Assembly: GCF_023715415.1 (NCBI RefSeq)
Contig: NZ_JAMBOB010000007.1
Span: forward strand, 124,001-188,000
Origin: Neobacillus niacini
Lineage (GTDB): Bacteria > Bacillota > Bacilli > Bacillales > Cytobacillaceae
Direction: 5' to 3'
DNA: 64,000 nt
A program made the position numbers and the translations under genes. Under the pieces are notes generated by a model. That model saw only the letters and a program-made list of their open reading frames with translations, made no database searches and was not told the DNA's origin. Below are positions 23,133 to 30,495 of this stretch, piece by piece. How positions within the stretch are numbered: position 1 is the stretch's first letter; each line of letters opens with the position of its first letter.

Positions 23133-26063
23133 CTACCCTAAGTACACCAGGTCTTTGAGTTCGTCTGTGGAGAGTTCGGTGATCCAGTTTTCGCTTTGGA
23201 TGATTTGGTCGTTTAGGTGCTGCTTTTTTTCTAGCATGGCGTCGATTTTTTCTTCGAGTGTGCCAGTGCAGATGAGTTTGTGTACGTGAACGAAGCGAGA
23301 TTGCCCAATCCGATACGCTCTGTCGGTTGCTTGGTTTTCAACGGCCGGATTCCACCAGCGATCATAGTGGATGACGTGATTCGCCGCTGTCAGATTCAAA
23401 CCTGTTCCTCCTGCTTTCAAGGATAGTAGGAACACGGGAAACTCATGATTTTGGAACCGCTCAATCATATCGTCACGCTGTGTTTTCGGTACACTTCCAT
23501 TCAGGAACGGTACATCTACCCCAAACTTCTTTTTGATTGACGCACGAATCATTTCACCCATTTCAATATACTGAGTAAAAATCAGACAGCTTTCGCCTGA
23601 GTCCAAAACAGCATCGACCAGGTCAACCAGCTTCTCTAATTTATTCGAACGATTAAGGAGCAATCTGTCAGCCGACTTTTCTTTCAGATAGAGAGCAGGG
23701 TGATTACAAAGCTGCTTCAACCGGCTGAGCATTTGTAGGATTAGACCCTTCCGCTCAAAACCCGACAGCTTTTCAATCTCAGCAAAAGTATCACGGACAA
23801 GCTGCTCATACAACGAAGCCTGTTCCGTTGTAAGTGGACAGTATTCTTTTTGCTCCTGTTTGTCAGGAAGATTAAGAGCCACCTCTTCATCCTTTTTCGT
23901 CCTCCGGAGTAGGAATGGACGGATTAAAGATTGAAGCTCATTAACCTTCTCTTTTTTCTCATCCTTCTCGATTGGAATGACAAACTTTTTCTGAAATTGC
24001 CCTAGGCTGCCAAGATAACCATGATTGGTAAAATCAAAAATCGACCACAACTCAGATAATCGGTTTTCCATTGGAGTCCCCGTCAAGGCAATATGATGAC
24101 TCGCTCGCAGCCTTCGAACGGCTTTCGACTGCTTCGTTCCAGCATTTTTAATATTCTGTGCCTCATCAATGGCAATCGAACTCCACAGTTTGGACTCAAA
24201 CTCCTCCGTGTCCATATGGCTCAGTCCATATGAAGTCAGGACAACGTCAGCATCCTTGATTATTTCCGAAAATGCCTCTTCCTTCAGTCGGTTCGACCCA
24301 TAATGCAAATACACATTCATTTCAGGAGCAAACCGTTCAAGCTCCTTCTGCCAGTTACCGAGAACAGAAGTCGGGCATATGATTAACGCTGCCTTAACAG
24401 GTGTTTTTGCAGTAGTGCTCTTTTCCTTCGAACTCTTGGCAGAATCCGCTCCACGTTTGGTGCCTGTCACCACTTCAGATGTCTCTATTTCCGGAAGGGC
24501 ACCGATTTCATCTTTTACCTTCAAAAGGTAGGCAATTAATTGCACGGTTTTTCCGAGTCCCATATCATCAGCGAGAACTGCGCCAAAACCGTATTGCCGC
24601 AGAAACCAAAGCCAGCTCATCCCCAGCTGCTGGTAGGGGCGAAGTTCACCCTGGAGCCCTTCAGGAACTGCTTCTAGCGGAATCTCATGTGCTTCAGAAA
24701 GCTGTTTAATCATTTTTTTCCACTGGCTGTTCAATTCAATTTGAATTCGAGCAAAGGCCTTTGGATTTTCGAGTTCATCCTCCGTTAGAGGAGTCTCGAC
24801 CAGTTCCTGCTCAAGCAAATCCCTTACATGGAGGCCCTCTTTCTCAGCACGCTTCATCAAATCCTGAATTTGTCGAATAAAGCCTGGATCGAGCTTGACC
24901 CAGCGCCCACGAATAAACACAAGTCGACGTTTTTCTTCGACAAGCTGGCTGAACTCCTCTTCGGAAAAATCGACACCATTCATGGAAAAACGCCAGTTGA
25001 AATCAAGCATCGCCTGCAGCCCAACAAACGACGGGCGGTGGCTGGATGATCCTTTTAATGATGCTTTCACCTTCAAATTAGCATTCTTCATTGCCTGCCA
25101 CCAGGAAGGAAGCAGGATTTCAACATCCAAAGCGACAAGGGTTTCACTGGCCTCTGTTAAAAACATCCACGCTTCTTCCTCTGCAAGCCCAGACTTCAGG
25201 GTCACTCCGTCCTCACTCAACCAGGGAATCAATCGAGCCCAGCGGCTTTGCTCAGTGTCAACCCTTTCTAAAAAGGGCTTCCAGCGGGCAGGGAGCTTTG
25301 CTTCCAATCCGTACACATCATCGACATTCTTTTTACCACGCAAAAAGACATCTAGGTTCCAAGGGCCTTCTCCGTCTAGCGGTTCCTCTAACTTCAGGCC
25401 AATCGTGAATGGAGTGTCGCTTTCCTTAATCCCAACCCATACCTGCCAGCTGTCCTCATCAAAATACCTTGCCAGCTCAGCGCCAGAAATATTTTGTTTT
25501 CTCAGTAAGGCCAGCTTCGGTCCAAACAACTCCTTCATTGAAGCGTTTCGTGTCAAATAGGCATCTAGGGCATGGTCGTATAAATCAGAAATAAATTCAT
25601 GTACGGTTCCAGAGGCTTCTTCTTGCGGGTCAACTTCCTGATTCCAGAAAGAAGGATCGAACTCATCCACCACCCTGTTAGGAAGCTGCCAGCGGAATTC
25701 CCCATTTTCCCAAACGGAAAAGTCAGGCAGCCAATCCTTCTCGAGAATCCCCTCATGGAGGGCGTGAGCAGCAGCAAGGCAAATTTCTGATTGTTCACTC
25801 CAGTCCCAGTCAATAAACCGGTTGAACGACTCCTTCGCAAAAAGAGAGACCAGATGCCAGCCTGTGACCACAACACCCTCGATGCCATTCACAGACTCTG
25901 TTTCCAAAAGCGTGCCAAAAAAGCTCTCTTCATGGCGGCCGAATAGCACATTCTTCCACTCAGAAGGGGGTAGATTATACCCGTGCTCATCCTGGGCGCC
26001 AAGAAGATAGGTTCCATCCTCCAATTTCATAGTCAGAAGCTTAACAAATCTAGTCTTCAGCAT
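23133..26063 (-). CDS. ywqA: SNF2-family DEAD/DEAH helicase (YwqA-like)
   Basis: 976 residues. The SWI2/SNF2 ATPase is in the C-terminal half: Walker A ADDMGLGKTVQ, motif II DEAQNIKN, motif III ALTGTPMENRLSELWSI, motif V/VI LKAGGTGLNLTAANHVIHYDRWWNPAVENQATDRAYRIGQ (in blocks). The N-terminal 450 residues form the bacterial SNF2-associated region. These enzymes translocate on double-stranded DNA; the cellular role of YwqA is not established. An extra stretch between motifs I and Ia, SEVVTGTKRGADSAKSSKEKS, includes an in-frame GGTGACAGGCACC repeat. It lies next to the SWIM gene as in B. subtilis. The start ATG is at 26063 after AAAGGAGTAA. Confidence 0.93.
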   Translation of the reverse strand: MLKTRFVKLLTMKLEDGTYLLGAQDEHGYNLPPSEWKNVLFGRHEESFFGTLLETESVNGIEGVVVTGWHLVSLFAKESFNRFIDWDWSEQSEICLAAAHALHEGILEKDWLPDFSVWENGEFRWQLPNRVVDEFDPSFWNQEVDPQEEASGTVHEFISDLYDHALDAYLTRNASMKELFGPKLALLRKQNISGAELARYFDEDSWQVWVGIKESDTPFTIGLKLEEPLDGEGPWNLDVFLRGKKNVDDVYGLEAKLPARWKPFLERVDTEQSRWARLIPWLSEDGVTLKSGLAEEEAWMFLTEASETLVALDVEILLPSWWQAMKNANLKVKASLKGSSSHRPSFVGLQAMLDFNWRFSMNGVDFSEEEFSQLVEEKRRLVFIRGRWVKLDPGFIRQIQDLMKRAEKEGLHVRDLLEQELVETPLTEDELENPKAFARIQIELNSQWKKMIKQLSEAHEIPLEAVPEGLQGELRPYQQLGMSWLWFLRQYGFGAVLADDMGLGKTVQLIAYLLKVKDEIGALPEIETSEVVTGTKRGADSAKSSKEKSTTAKTPVKAALIICPTSVLGNWQKELERFAPEMNVYLHYGSNRLKEEAFSEIIKDADVVLTSYGLSHMDTEEFESKLWSSIAIDEAQNIKNAGTKQSKAVRRLRASHHIALTGTPMENRLSELWSIFDFTNHGYLGSLGQFQKKFVIPIEKDEKKEKVNELQSLIRPFLLRRTKKDEEVALNLPDKQEQKEYCPLTTEQASLYEQLVRDTFAEIEKLSGFERKGLILQMLSRLKQLCNHPALYLKEKSADRLLLNRSNKLEKLVDLVDAVLDSGESCLIFTQYIEMGEMIRASIKKKFGVDVPFLNGSVPKTQRDDMIERFQNHEFPVFLLSLKAGGTGLNLTAANHVIHYDRWWNPAVENQATDRAYRIGQSRFVHVHKLICTGTLEEKIDAMLEKKQHLNDQIIQSENWITELSTDELKDLVYLG
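24459..24471 (-). repeat. GGTGACAGGCACC repeat inside the helicase gene
   Basis: Exact 13-mer on the coding strand, read in frame as V-T-G-T, in a poorly conserved linker of the helicase. Confidence 0.85.
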
Positions 26064-26155
26064 CGTAAGTTACTCCTTTTACTAGGGTGGGGTGGTGAGT
26101 TGGTTTGGAGTTTGGTGGCAAAATAGGTGTTTTGATTTCCATATATTGTCTAAAC
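26064..26155. other. Spacer with no recognised feature
   Basis: The 92 bases after the helicase start (its upstream side) contain T/G-rich sequence only; it must hold the helicase promoter unless transcription comes from the SWIM gene. Confidence 0.4.
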
Positions 26156-26269
26156 GTCCAAAACCCCTAAAAAAACATCCAAAACATCTATAAAAAATTC
26201 CATAAGTCCTCTAAAAAAGTCCAAAACCCTCAAAAAATAGTCCAAAACCCCAGGAAAAAAGTCCAAAAC
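26156..26269. repeat. Six-unit 21-bp tandem repeat with phased A-tracts
   Basis: TCC steps begin at 26157, 26178, 26199, 26220, 26241 and 26262, an exact 21-base period. Unit form is TCCAAAACCCCTAAAAAAAC with variants. Each unit has two A-tracts about 10.5 bases apart, the pattern that produces strong intrinsic bending. The minus strand reads open through it as a V-L-D-x-F heptad, but no start site supports translation. Confidence 0.85.
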
Positions 26270-26304
26270 AAATTTTAGCACCAAACCACCTGAATATTGA
26301 GGGG

Positions 26305-26389
26305 AATACTGTCCGCCTGGGGTGGACAGTGTCCGCGGGCGGTGCCTGTCACCATAGAAAGACACTGTCCACGAGCGGTGACAGGCACC
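26305..26389. repeat. Palindromic repeat cluster: CTGTCC arms and two GGTGACAGGCACC copies
   Basis: ACTGTCC / GGACAGT hairpin at 26308-26329 is followed by inverted GGTGACAGGCACC copies at 26341-26353 and 26377-26389. The last base of the right copy is the first base of the SWIM gene stop region. Confidence 0.8.
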
Positions 26390-28020
26390 TATTCTTCTAT
26401 GAGTTTGCTCCGTTTGCATTCTTCGTGGAAGGCGCGGAGTCTTTTGGTTTTTTCCATTAGGGTGTCGAGGAAGTATTGCCAGTCGTCGACTCTTTTGATT
26501 TTTTTGTAGAGGGTGCGCAGTTTTTTTAGGTGTCGGACGGCCGCTTTGTAGCTGGAACGATTTTTTTGATTGATCTCGTTCAGCGCGGATTGGTGCAGCA
26601 TTCCCAGTAGTACTTCCGGTTTTTCCTTCTCAATCACCTTCACGCGTTCCCGCGGCAAATCATAGAAATTCCAGCCCATGAATGCCTGAAGGTCACCCCA
26701 TTTGTCATATTGCTTTCGTTCAAATAGCATATATTCATATTCTGTATAGCTGTATGGCAGCGTCGCCAGCATCATCTTTTCGTACAATTCAACCTTCCCG
26801 TTTTCGGAAACGTAAGGAGCAATCGCTTTAAGAGAAGACCGGGTAAAAGACGCGCACGAATGATAGGCCCGCAAAAAATCTAAATATCCTTTTAATTTGG
26901 CTGAAAACAGCTCAATGAAAGGACCAACCCGTTTCCATGCTTTCGTCTGTGACAATAGGTCAATCCAATGAAGCAGATAGGGGGTAATCACCTTATCGTC
27001 CATTTTATGAATCAACTCTAAGGCCAGTTCATCCTTTTGCTGCAAAATGCTGATATGAATCCCAGCAATCATCAGTGGATTTGGATTTTCCCACTCCTCC
27101 AAGGATTTCAACCGTTCGTTAATACTTATAATCTCCTGCTCACGCCATTCTTTCTTTTTAAAAAGATTTGTCCACAAGAGGCGATAGAGATAGATTCGTT
27201 CCTGCTCAAGGCCGCTCGAAGCTGTCAGAAGCTCAAACACATCGTCTTTTAATTGTAAAATAAACTCGTCGAAGTCAAACGGCAGCGATTGAACGCCAAT
27301 CTTCAATACGAGCTCATCGGCATCCTCGATTAAATTATGGAACACAGAAAGGTACGCACGTCTGACGACATCCTCTGCAAACCCAGAATCCTCAGTCAGA
27401 ACGGCGAGCTTTTTAAACGATACAACAATCCCGACTATTTCATACAGCAATCGCCACTCTTGCTCAACCGGGGCACTCGCCCTAATCCGTCGTTCGTAAA
27501 TGTTGAACAGTTCAGCAATAATAAACGGACTCGAATATTTTTTCGAATTCAAAATCGTATCAAAGCTCACTTCAAAGGATTCAACCCAGCGCCGGTAATC
27601 AGGCTTCATCGTACCGTTCGCCTTGATCAAATCCTTCGCCTTTTGAAGCCCCCAGCTCGCAACGTCATTCTTCTCCTTCATCGGTTCCCGCCAATCCGCC
27701 ACCCAATCAGCGACACTGCCCACCCTGCTATAGGCCGCAAAAAACACGGCCAGCTGATGGCGGCAAAGTCCCTCGTGCGGGCACGTACAGGAGCTAAACG
27801 ACAAACGCGCAAAATTCAGCTTTACATGGCATGGCGTCACGTCCTGCACCATTGCCGTAATTTGAGCATTCCATATTTGTAATTGCTTGACCATCCCTTG
27901 CCGGTAAAGCATTAAGCCTTTTTGTATAAGCTTTACATCATCAGCAGCATGCGGATGAAACAAATCCTTTATCTCCTCAGAGAGAAGTTCAATCCGTTCG
28001 TTAGCAGTCGTTGCTCCCAA
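26389..28020 (-). CDS. ywqB: SWIM zinc-finger protein (YwqB-like)
   Basis: 543 residues. A SWIM motif CTCPHEGLCRHQLA (C-x-C-xn-C-x-H) near residue 80 suggests binding of DNA or protein with zinc. The remainder is helical without recognised motifs. The partner of the adjacent SNF2 helicase in B. subtilis and relatives is this same type, and SNF2-SWIM pairs recur in many bacteria, so joint action on DNA is likely though untested. The start was set at TTG 28020, seven bases after AAGGGGG; GTG 28026 is closer to it. The open frame to 28155 lacks any site. Confidence 0.85.
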   Translation of the reverse strand: MGATTANERIELLSEEIKDLFHPHAADDVKLIQKGLMLYRQGMVKQLQIWNAQITAMVQDVTPCHVKLNFARLSFSSCTCPHEGLCRHQLAVFFAAYSRVGSVADWVADWREPMKEKNDVASWGLQKAKDLIKANGTMKPDYRRWVESFEVSFDTILNSKKYSSPFIIAELFNIYERRIRASAPVEQEWRLLYEIVGIVVSFKKLAVLTEDSGFAEDVVRRAYLSVFHNLIEDADELVLKIGVQSLPFDFDEFILQLKDDVFELLTASSGLEQERIYLYRLLWTNLFKKKEWREQEIISINERLKSLEEWENPNPLMIAGIHISILQQKDELALELIHKMDDKVITPYLLHWIDLLSQTKAWKRVGPFIELFSAKLKGYLDFLRAYHSCASFTRSSLKAIAPYVSENGKVELYEKMMLATLPYSYTEYEYMLFERKQYDKWGDLQAFMGWNFYDLPRERVKVIEKEKPEVLLGMLHQSALNEINQKNRSSYKAAVRHLKKLRTLYKKIKRVDDWQYFLDTLMEKTKRLRAFHEECKRSKLIEE

Positions 28021-28164
28021 AGCCACGACCCCCTTTTTTAGAAAAATCCATATTCCTATATTATACCCAAAAAATGGCCATTCGAGGAGAGAAAAAGGGA
28101 TTTCTATTCTAGACAGGCTTTTTTTGTAAAAAAAATCTCTGTAAATGGCGGCCATTGCCCCCTA

Positions 28165-28204
28165 AACAAAAAAAGTCCAGGCATATATCCAACGCCTGGG
28201 CTCA
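28165..28204 (-). terminator. Terminator of the 49-residue gene
   Basis: On the minus strand CCAGGC / GCCTGG around TTGGATATAT, followed by ACTTTTTTTG. Confidence 0.75.
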
Positions 28205-28351
28205 GCTATTTTCCATTTCAGTCGTTACGTTTACGGTCGAAGCCTGTCCCAACTGATTCGAAACATATTCAAACAGCTGAGTCAGATAGTTTGTAAGCTC
28301 AAAGCCTTCTTCATTAGCAAATTGTGATAATAGCAATTTAGATTCTTTCAT
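28202..28351 (-). CDS. Small acidic protein of unknown function (49 aa)
   Basis: ATG at 28351 preceded by AAGGGGG on the minus strand, 49 codons ending in TGA, directly followed by a terminator. The product begins MKESKLLLSQFANEEGFEL and contains YLTQLFEYVSNQLGQ, helical and acidic, without membrane segment. A complete expression unit (site, frame, terminator) makes it credible despite its size. Not recognised. Confidence 0.6.
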   Translation of the reverse strand: MKESKLLLSQFANEEGFELTNYLTQLFEYVSNQLGQASTVNVTTEMENS

Positions 28352-28552
28352 TCTACGTCCCCCTTAAATTACTTTCTATCCTCATTCTTACCAATCTAGC
28401 ATTCTCTTATACATACAAAAATCTGGTTCCAATTACCCTAATTTCTAATTATTCTGATATAACTAAAATACCAAATTCTGTGAATCTTCATCAAAAACCC
28501 CCAATTTCAAAGGGAAAGGGAGTAAAATATATCGAAAAGAGGATGGCACAAT

Positions 28553-29092
28553 ATGAGACACAAACGCGAGTATAAATCCCCCTATGCAGCAGCGGTATGG
28601 TCAATGGTCTTACCGGGTTTTGGACAGTTTTATAATAAGGATTACATTATTGGCTTTGTGTTAATTGGCTTTGAATTTCTTATTAATTTATACTCCAACT
28701 TGAATCTAGCGCTTGTATACTCATTTACTGGCGATTTCGCCCGAGCTCACAGTGTCATTGATTACAGCTGGGGCATGTTCTACCCATCGTTATATGCTTT
28801 TGCCATCTGGCAGGCGTTTAACACAGCCAAAGCACACAATGACAAGGATCTTGATGACATGCAAAAAAGAACCTACCATACTGGTTTTTTCATTGGATTG
28901 GTGGTTGGCATGGATCTCGGGCTATTTTGGCATGAATTCACGTTTCTAGAGCAATTTCAAACCCTTAGTATTTTGGACATGCCTGTTTTTAGCGGATTAG
29001 TTTTCGGACTTTTGCTAGGAGTGCTAGGCTATTTTTTTGAAAAAAAAATCTATCGAAAAAAGAAGGCAGTCTTACTACATAAGATAGAGTAA
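28553..29092 (+). CDS. Membrane protein with single P-G-F-G-Q domain, relative of the 13488 gene
   Basis: 179 residues. Residues 8-100 (KSPYAAAVWSMVLPGFGQFY...GDFARAHSVIDYSWGMFYPSLYAFAIWQAFNTAK) align with both halves of the protein at 13488, including the P-G-x-G-H/Q turn and G-x-F-x2-A-x2-V-x-D. Two further helices follow (IGLVVGMDLGLFWHE and SGLVFGLLLGVLGYFF) and a basic end. Function unknown. The ATG lies 11-13 bases after GAGGATGG. No operon partner. Confidence 0.75.
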   Translation: MRHKREYKSPYAAAVWSMVLPGFGQFYNKDYIIGFVLIGFEFLINLYSNLNLALVYSFTGDFARAHSVIDYSWGMFYPSLYAFAIWQAFNTAKAHNDKDLDDMQKRTYHTGFFIGLVVGMDLGLFWHEFTFLEQFQTLSILDMPVFSGLVFGLLLGVLGYFFEKKIYRKKKAVLLHKIE

Positions 29093-29379
29093 TGAATCTT
29101 CACTTGATTAGCAGGATCCATTTCCCCGCAACAAGGACATTTGGTAATTGTAGGTTCAATCGTAGAAACCTGTTGGTCAATTTCATGTTGTTACCGCTGG
29201 TTTTTGCGCCAATCTCAGCTACATGGTGCTCGAATTGTTGTGGCTGTCACCAGCATTTGACCGTAAGCCCAACCTTCTCGAACACCTTGTCCAATTACAA
29301 GGTATGTCCAATTCAGCGAATGTGTCACGGCGGTTCACGCAAAAACCAGCCCCAGCAGCGCTAGGACTGGAAAGCTTTA
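29093..29379. other. Region without a convincing gene, possibly decayed coding sequence
   Basis: Open frames on both strands overlap and lack start sites. On the minus strand, a short stretch near 29100-29170 reads KCPCCGEMDPANQV, resembling a zinc ribbon, but it is interrupted on both sides. It could be a remnant. Confidence 0.35.
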
Positions 29380-29517
29380 TTATAGGTTTTCTACTGAATC
29401 TATCTCTTCGGTTACCCCGGGTTCCTGTGTCTCGACATCCGAAGAGAACCTTTCCAAACCGCCTGTCGCACAAAACAAAACCAGCGCAATAAACAACGCA
29501 ATTAAAACTTTTTTCAT
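29380..29517 (-). CDS. Small secreted or membrane peptide (45 aa)
   Basis: ATG at 29517 after GGGGGATCATTTCG on the minus strand; stops at TAA (followed by a second TAA). The product starts MKKVLIALFIALVLFCATGG, a good signal-like helix with Cys at residue 16, then an acidic tail (SSDVETQEPGVTEEIDS). It could be a short lipoprotein or membrane peptide. The ribosome binding site is strong, but its size and the decayed surroundings leave doubt. Confidence 0.5.
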   Translation of the reverse strand: MKKVLIALFIALVLFCATGGLERFSSDVETQEPGVTEEIDSVENL

Positions 29518-29688
29518 CGAAATGATCCCCCAGTTATTTCCTTTCTATCTACTCAATTAGACGTCAATAAATGGTAAAAGGTTCCATAAAACTGTTTGAC
29601 AAAATCTGCAGGATAAAAAAACCTTGAAGAAGATACTACAATTTGTTGCATTTCAAAAATCGACATGTTATATTACTTTTCGTACAAA

Positions 29689-29711
29689 TGACCAATTTAG
29701 TATTTTAGTCA
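29689..29711. promoter_or_regulatory. Operator 1 of the TetR/YhgE locus
   Basis: TGACCA-N11-TAGTCA, 23 bp, just before the ribosome binding site of the TetR gene. It has the same half-sites and spacing as the four sites at 30331-30473. Confidence 0.7.
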
Positions 29712-29728
29712 GTCGGAGGTGAGTGGAT

Positions 29729-30304
29729 GTGGCAGTGATTGATCGTAAGAAGTTGATTTTGGAGGCGGCGGCTAAGTCTTTTTCCTTGTATGGCTATAAG
29801 GCAACGACGATGGACCAGGTTGCGAAGCTTGCCAATGTGGGGAAAGGAACAATCTATACCTTTTTTAAAACAAAGGAAGAGTTGTTTGAGGAAATTATCA
29901 ATTCGCTTATCGCTGAAATTCGCTACGAAGTCGAAAGCGTAATGAATGAATCGGCATCAGTTCTTGAAAATGTGAACAGGGTGTTAAGTCGGGTGCATGT
30001 GTTTAGGGAATCACACCAATTGACGATTAAATTGATTCAAGAAGAGCGTGATATGGGCACGCAAACGGTGATTGAAGCCATGCAAAGGGTAGAACAATCC
30101 ATTATTCAGTACATGAAGGGCATCATTCAAAAAGCAATCGATAAGGGTGAAATCAAAACCTGCAATCCAGAGGTCACGGCTTTTGTAATGCTGAAGATGT
30201 ACTTTTCCTTGGTGAATGACTGGCAAAGGAACCATCCACCATTAAAAAAAGAGGAAATCGCCAAGCTGTTTGAACTTTACCTTTTAAAAGGCTTGTTAAC
30301 GTAG
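29729..30304 (+). CDS. TetR/AcrR family regulator (YhgD-like)
   Basis: 191 residues. The N-terminal helix-turn-helix is typical: LILEAAAKSFSLYGYKATTMDQVAKLANVGKGTIYTFFKTKEELF (in blocks; recognition helix about 40-47). The C-terminal domain is helical and ligand-binding in the family. The start is GTG 29729, eight bases after GGAGGT; GTG 29723 is too close. It lies directly upstream of a YhgE/Pip gene, as yhgD does of yhgE in B. subtilis. Five operator-like palindromes, one before this gene and four before the next, suggest it represses itself and yhgE. Confidence 0.92.
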   Translation: MAVIDRKKLILEAAAKSFSLYGYKATTMDQVAKLANVGKGTIYTFFKTKEELFEEIINSLIAEIRYEVESVMNESASVLENVNRVLSRVHVFRESHQLTIKLIQEERDMGTQTVIEAMQRVEQSIIQYMKGIIQKAIDKGEIKTCNPEVTAFVMLKMYFSLVNDWQRNHPPLKKEEIAKLFELYLLKGLLT

Positions 30305-30330
30305 ATAAGTCTTTTATTTTTAACAAAAAA

Positions 30331-30473
30331 TGACCAGTTGAACAAAATGGTCACTATTTTCCAAAAAAGAATGACTATCTGAATAAATACCATTTTTAAA
30401 AGAAAGGCTGACTGTTTGAATAAAATAGTCACTATTTGTAAAAGTAAAAATGACTAATTGGACGAAATAGTCA
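30331..30473. promoter_or_regulatory. Four operator-like palindromes before yhgE
   Basis: Sites of 23 bp at 30331-30353 (TGACCA-N11-TGGTCA), 30372-30394 (right half degenerate), 30409-30431 (TGACTG-N11-TAGTCA) and 30451-30473 (TGACTA-N11-TAGTCA), with starts 41, 37 and 42 bases apart. The inner bases are also alike (TTGAAYAAAA). The run ends 22 bases before the yhgE start, so bound regulator would cover the promoter and leader. Confidence 0.75.
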
Positions 30474-30495
30474 ATTAAGCAGGAGGGAGACAAAC

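Noticed and set aside
24479..25888. Open frames on the strand opposite the SNF2 helicase
   Set aside because: Shadows of a clearly conserved gene, with no start sites.
26150..26419. Minus-strand 89-codon frame encoding a V-L-D-x-F heptad repeat
   Set aside because: It begins inside a dispersed palindrome, overlaps the SWIM gene end and has no start site; the heptad comes from the 21-bp DNA repeat.
29092..29473. Overlapping open frames with Cys-rich stretches on both strands
   Set aside because: No start sites and inconsistent frames; at most a decayed gene.
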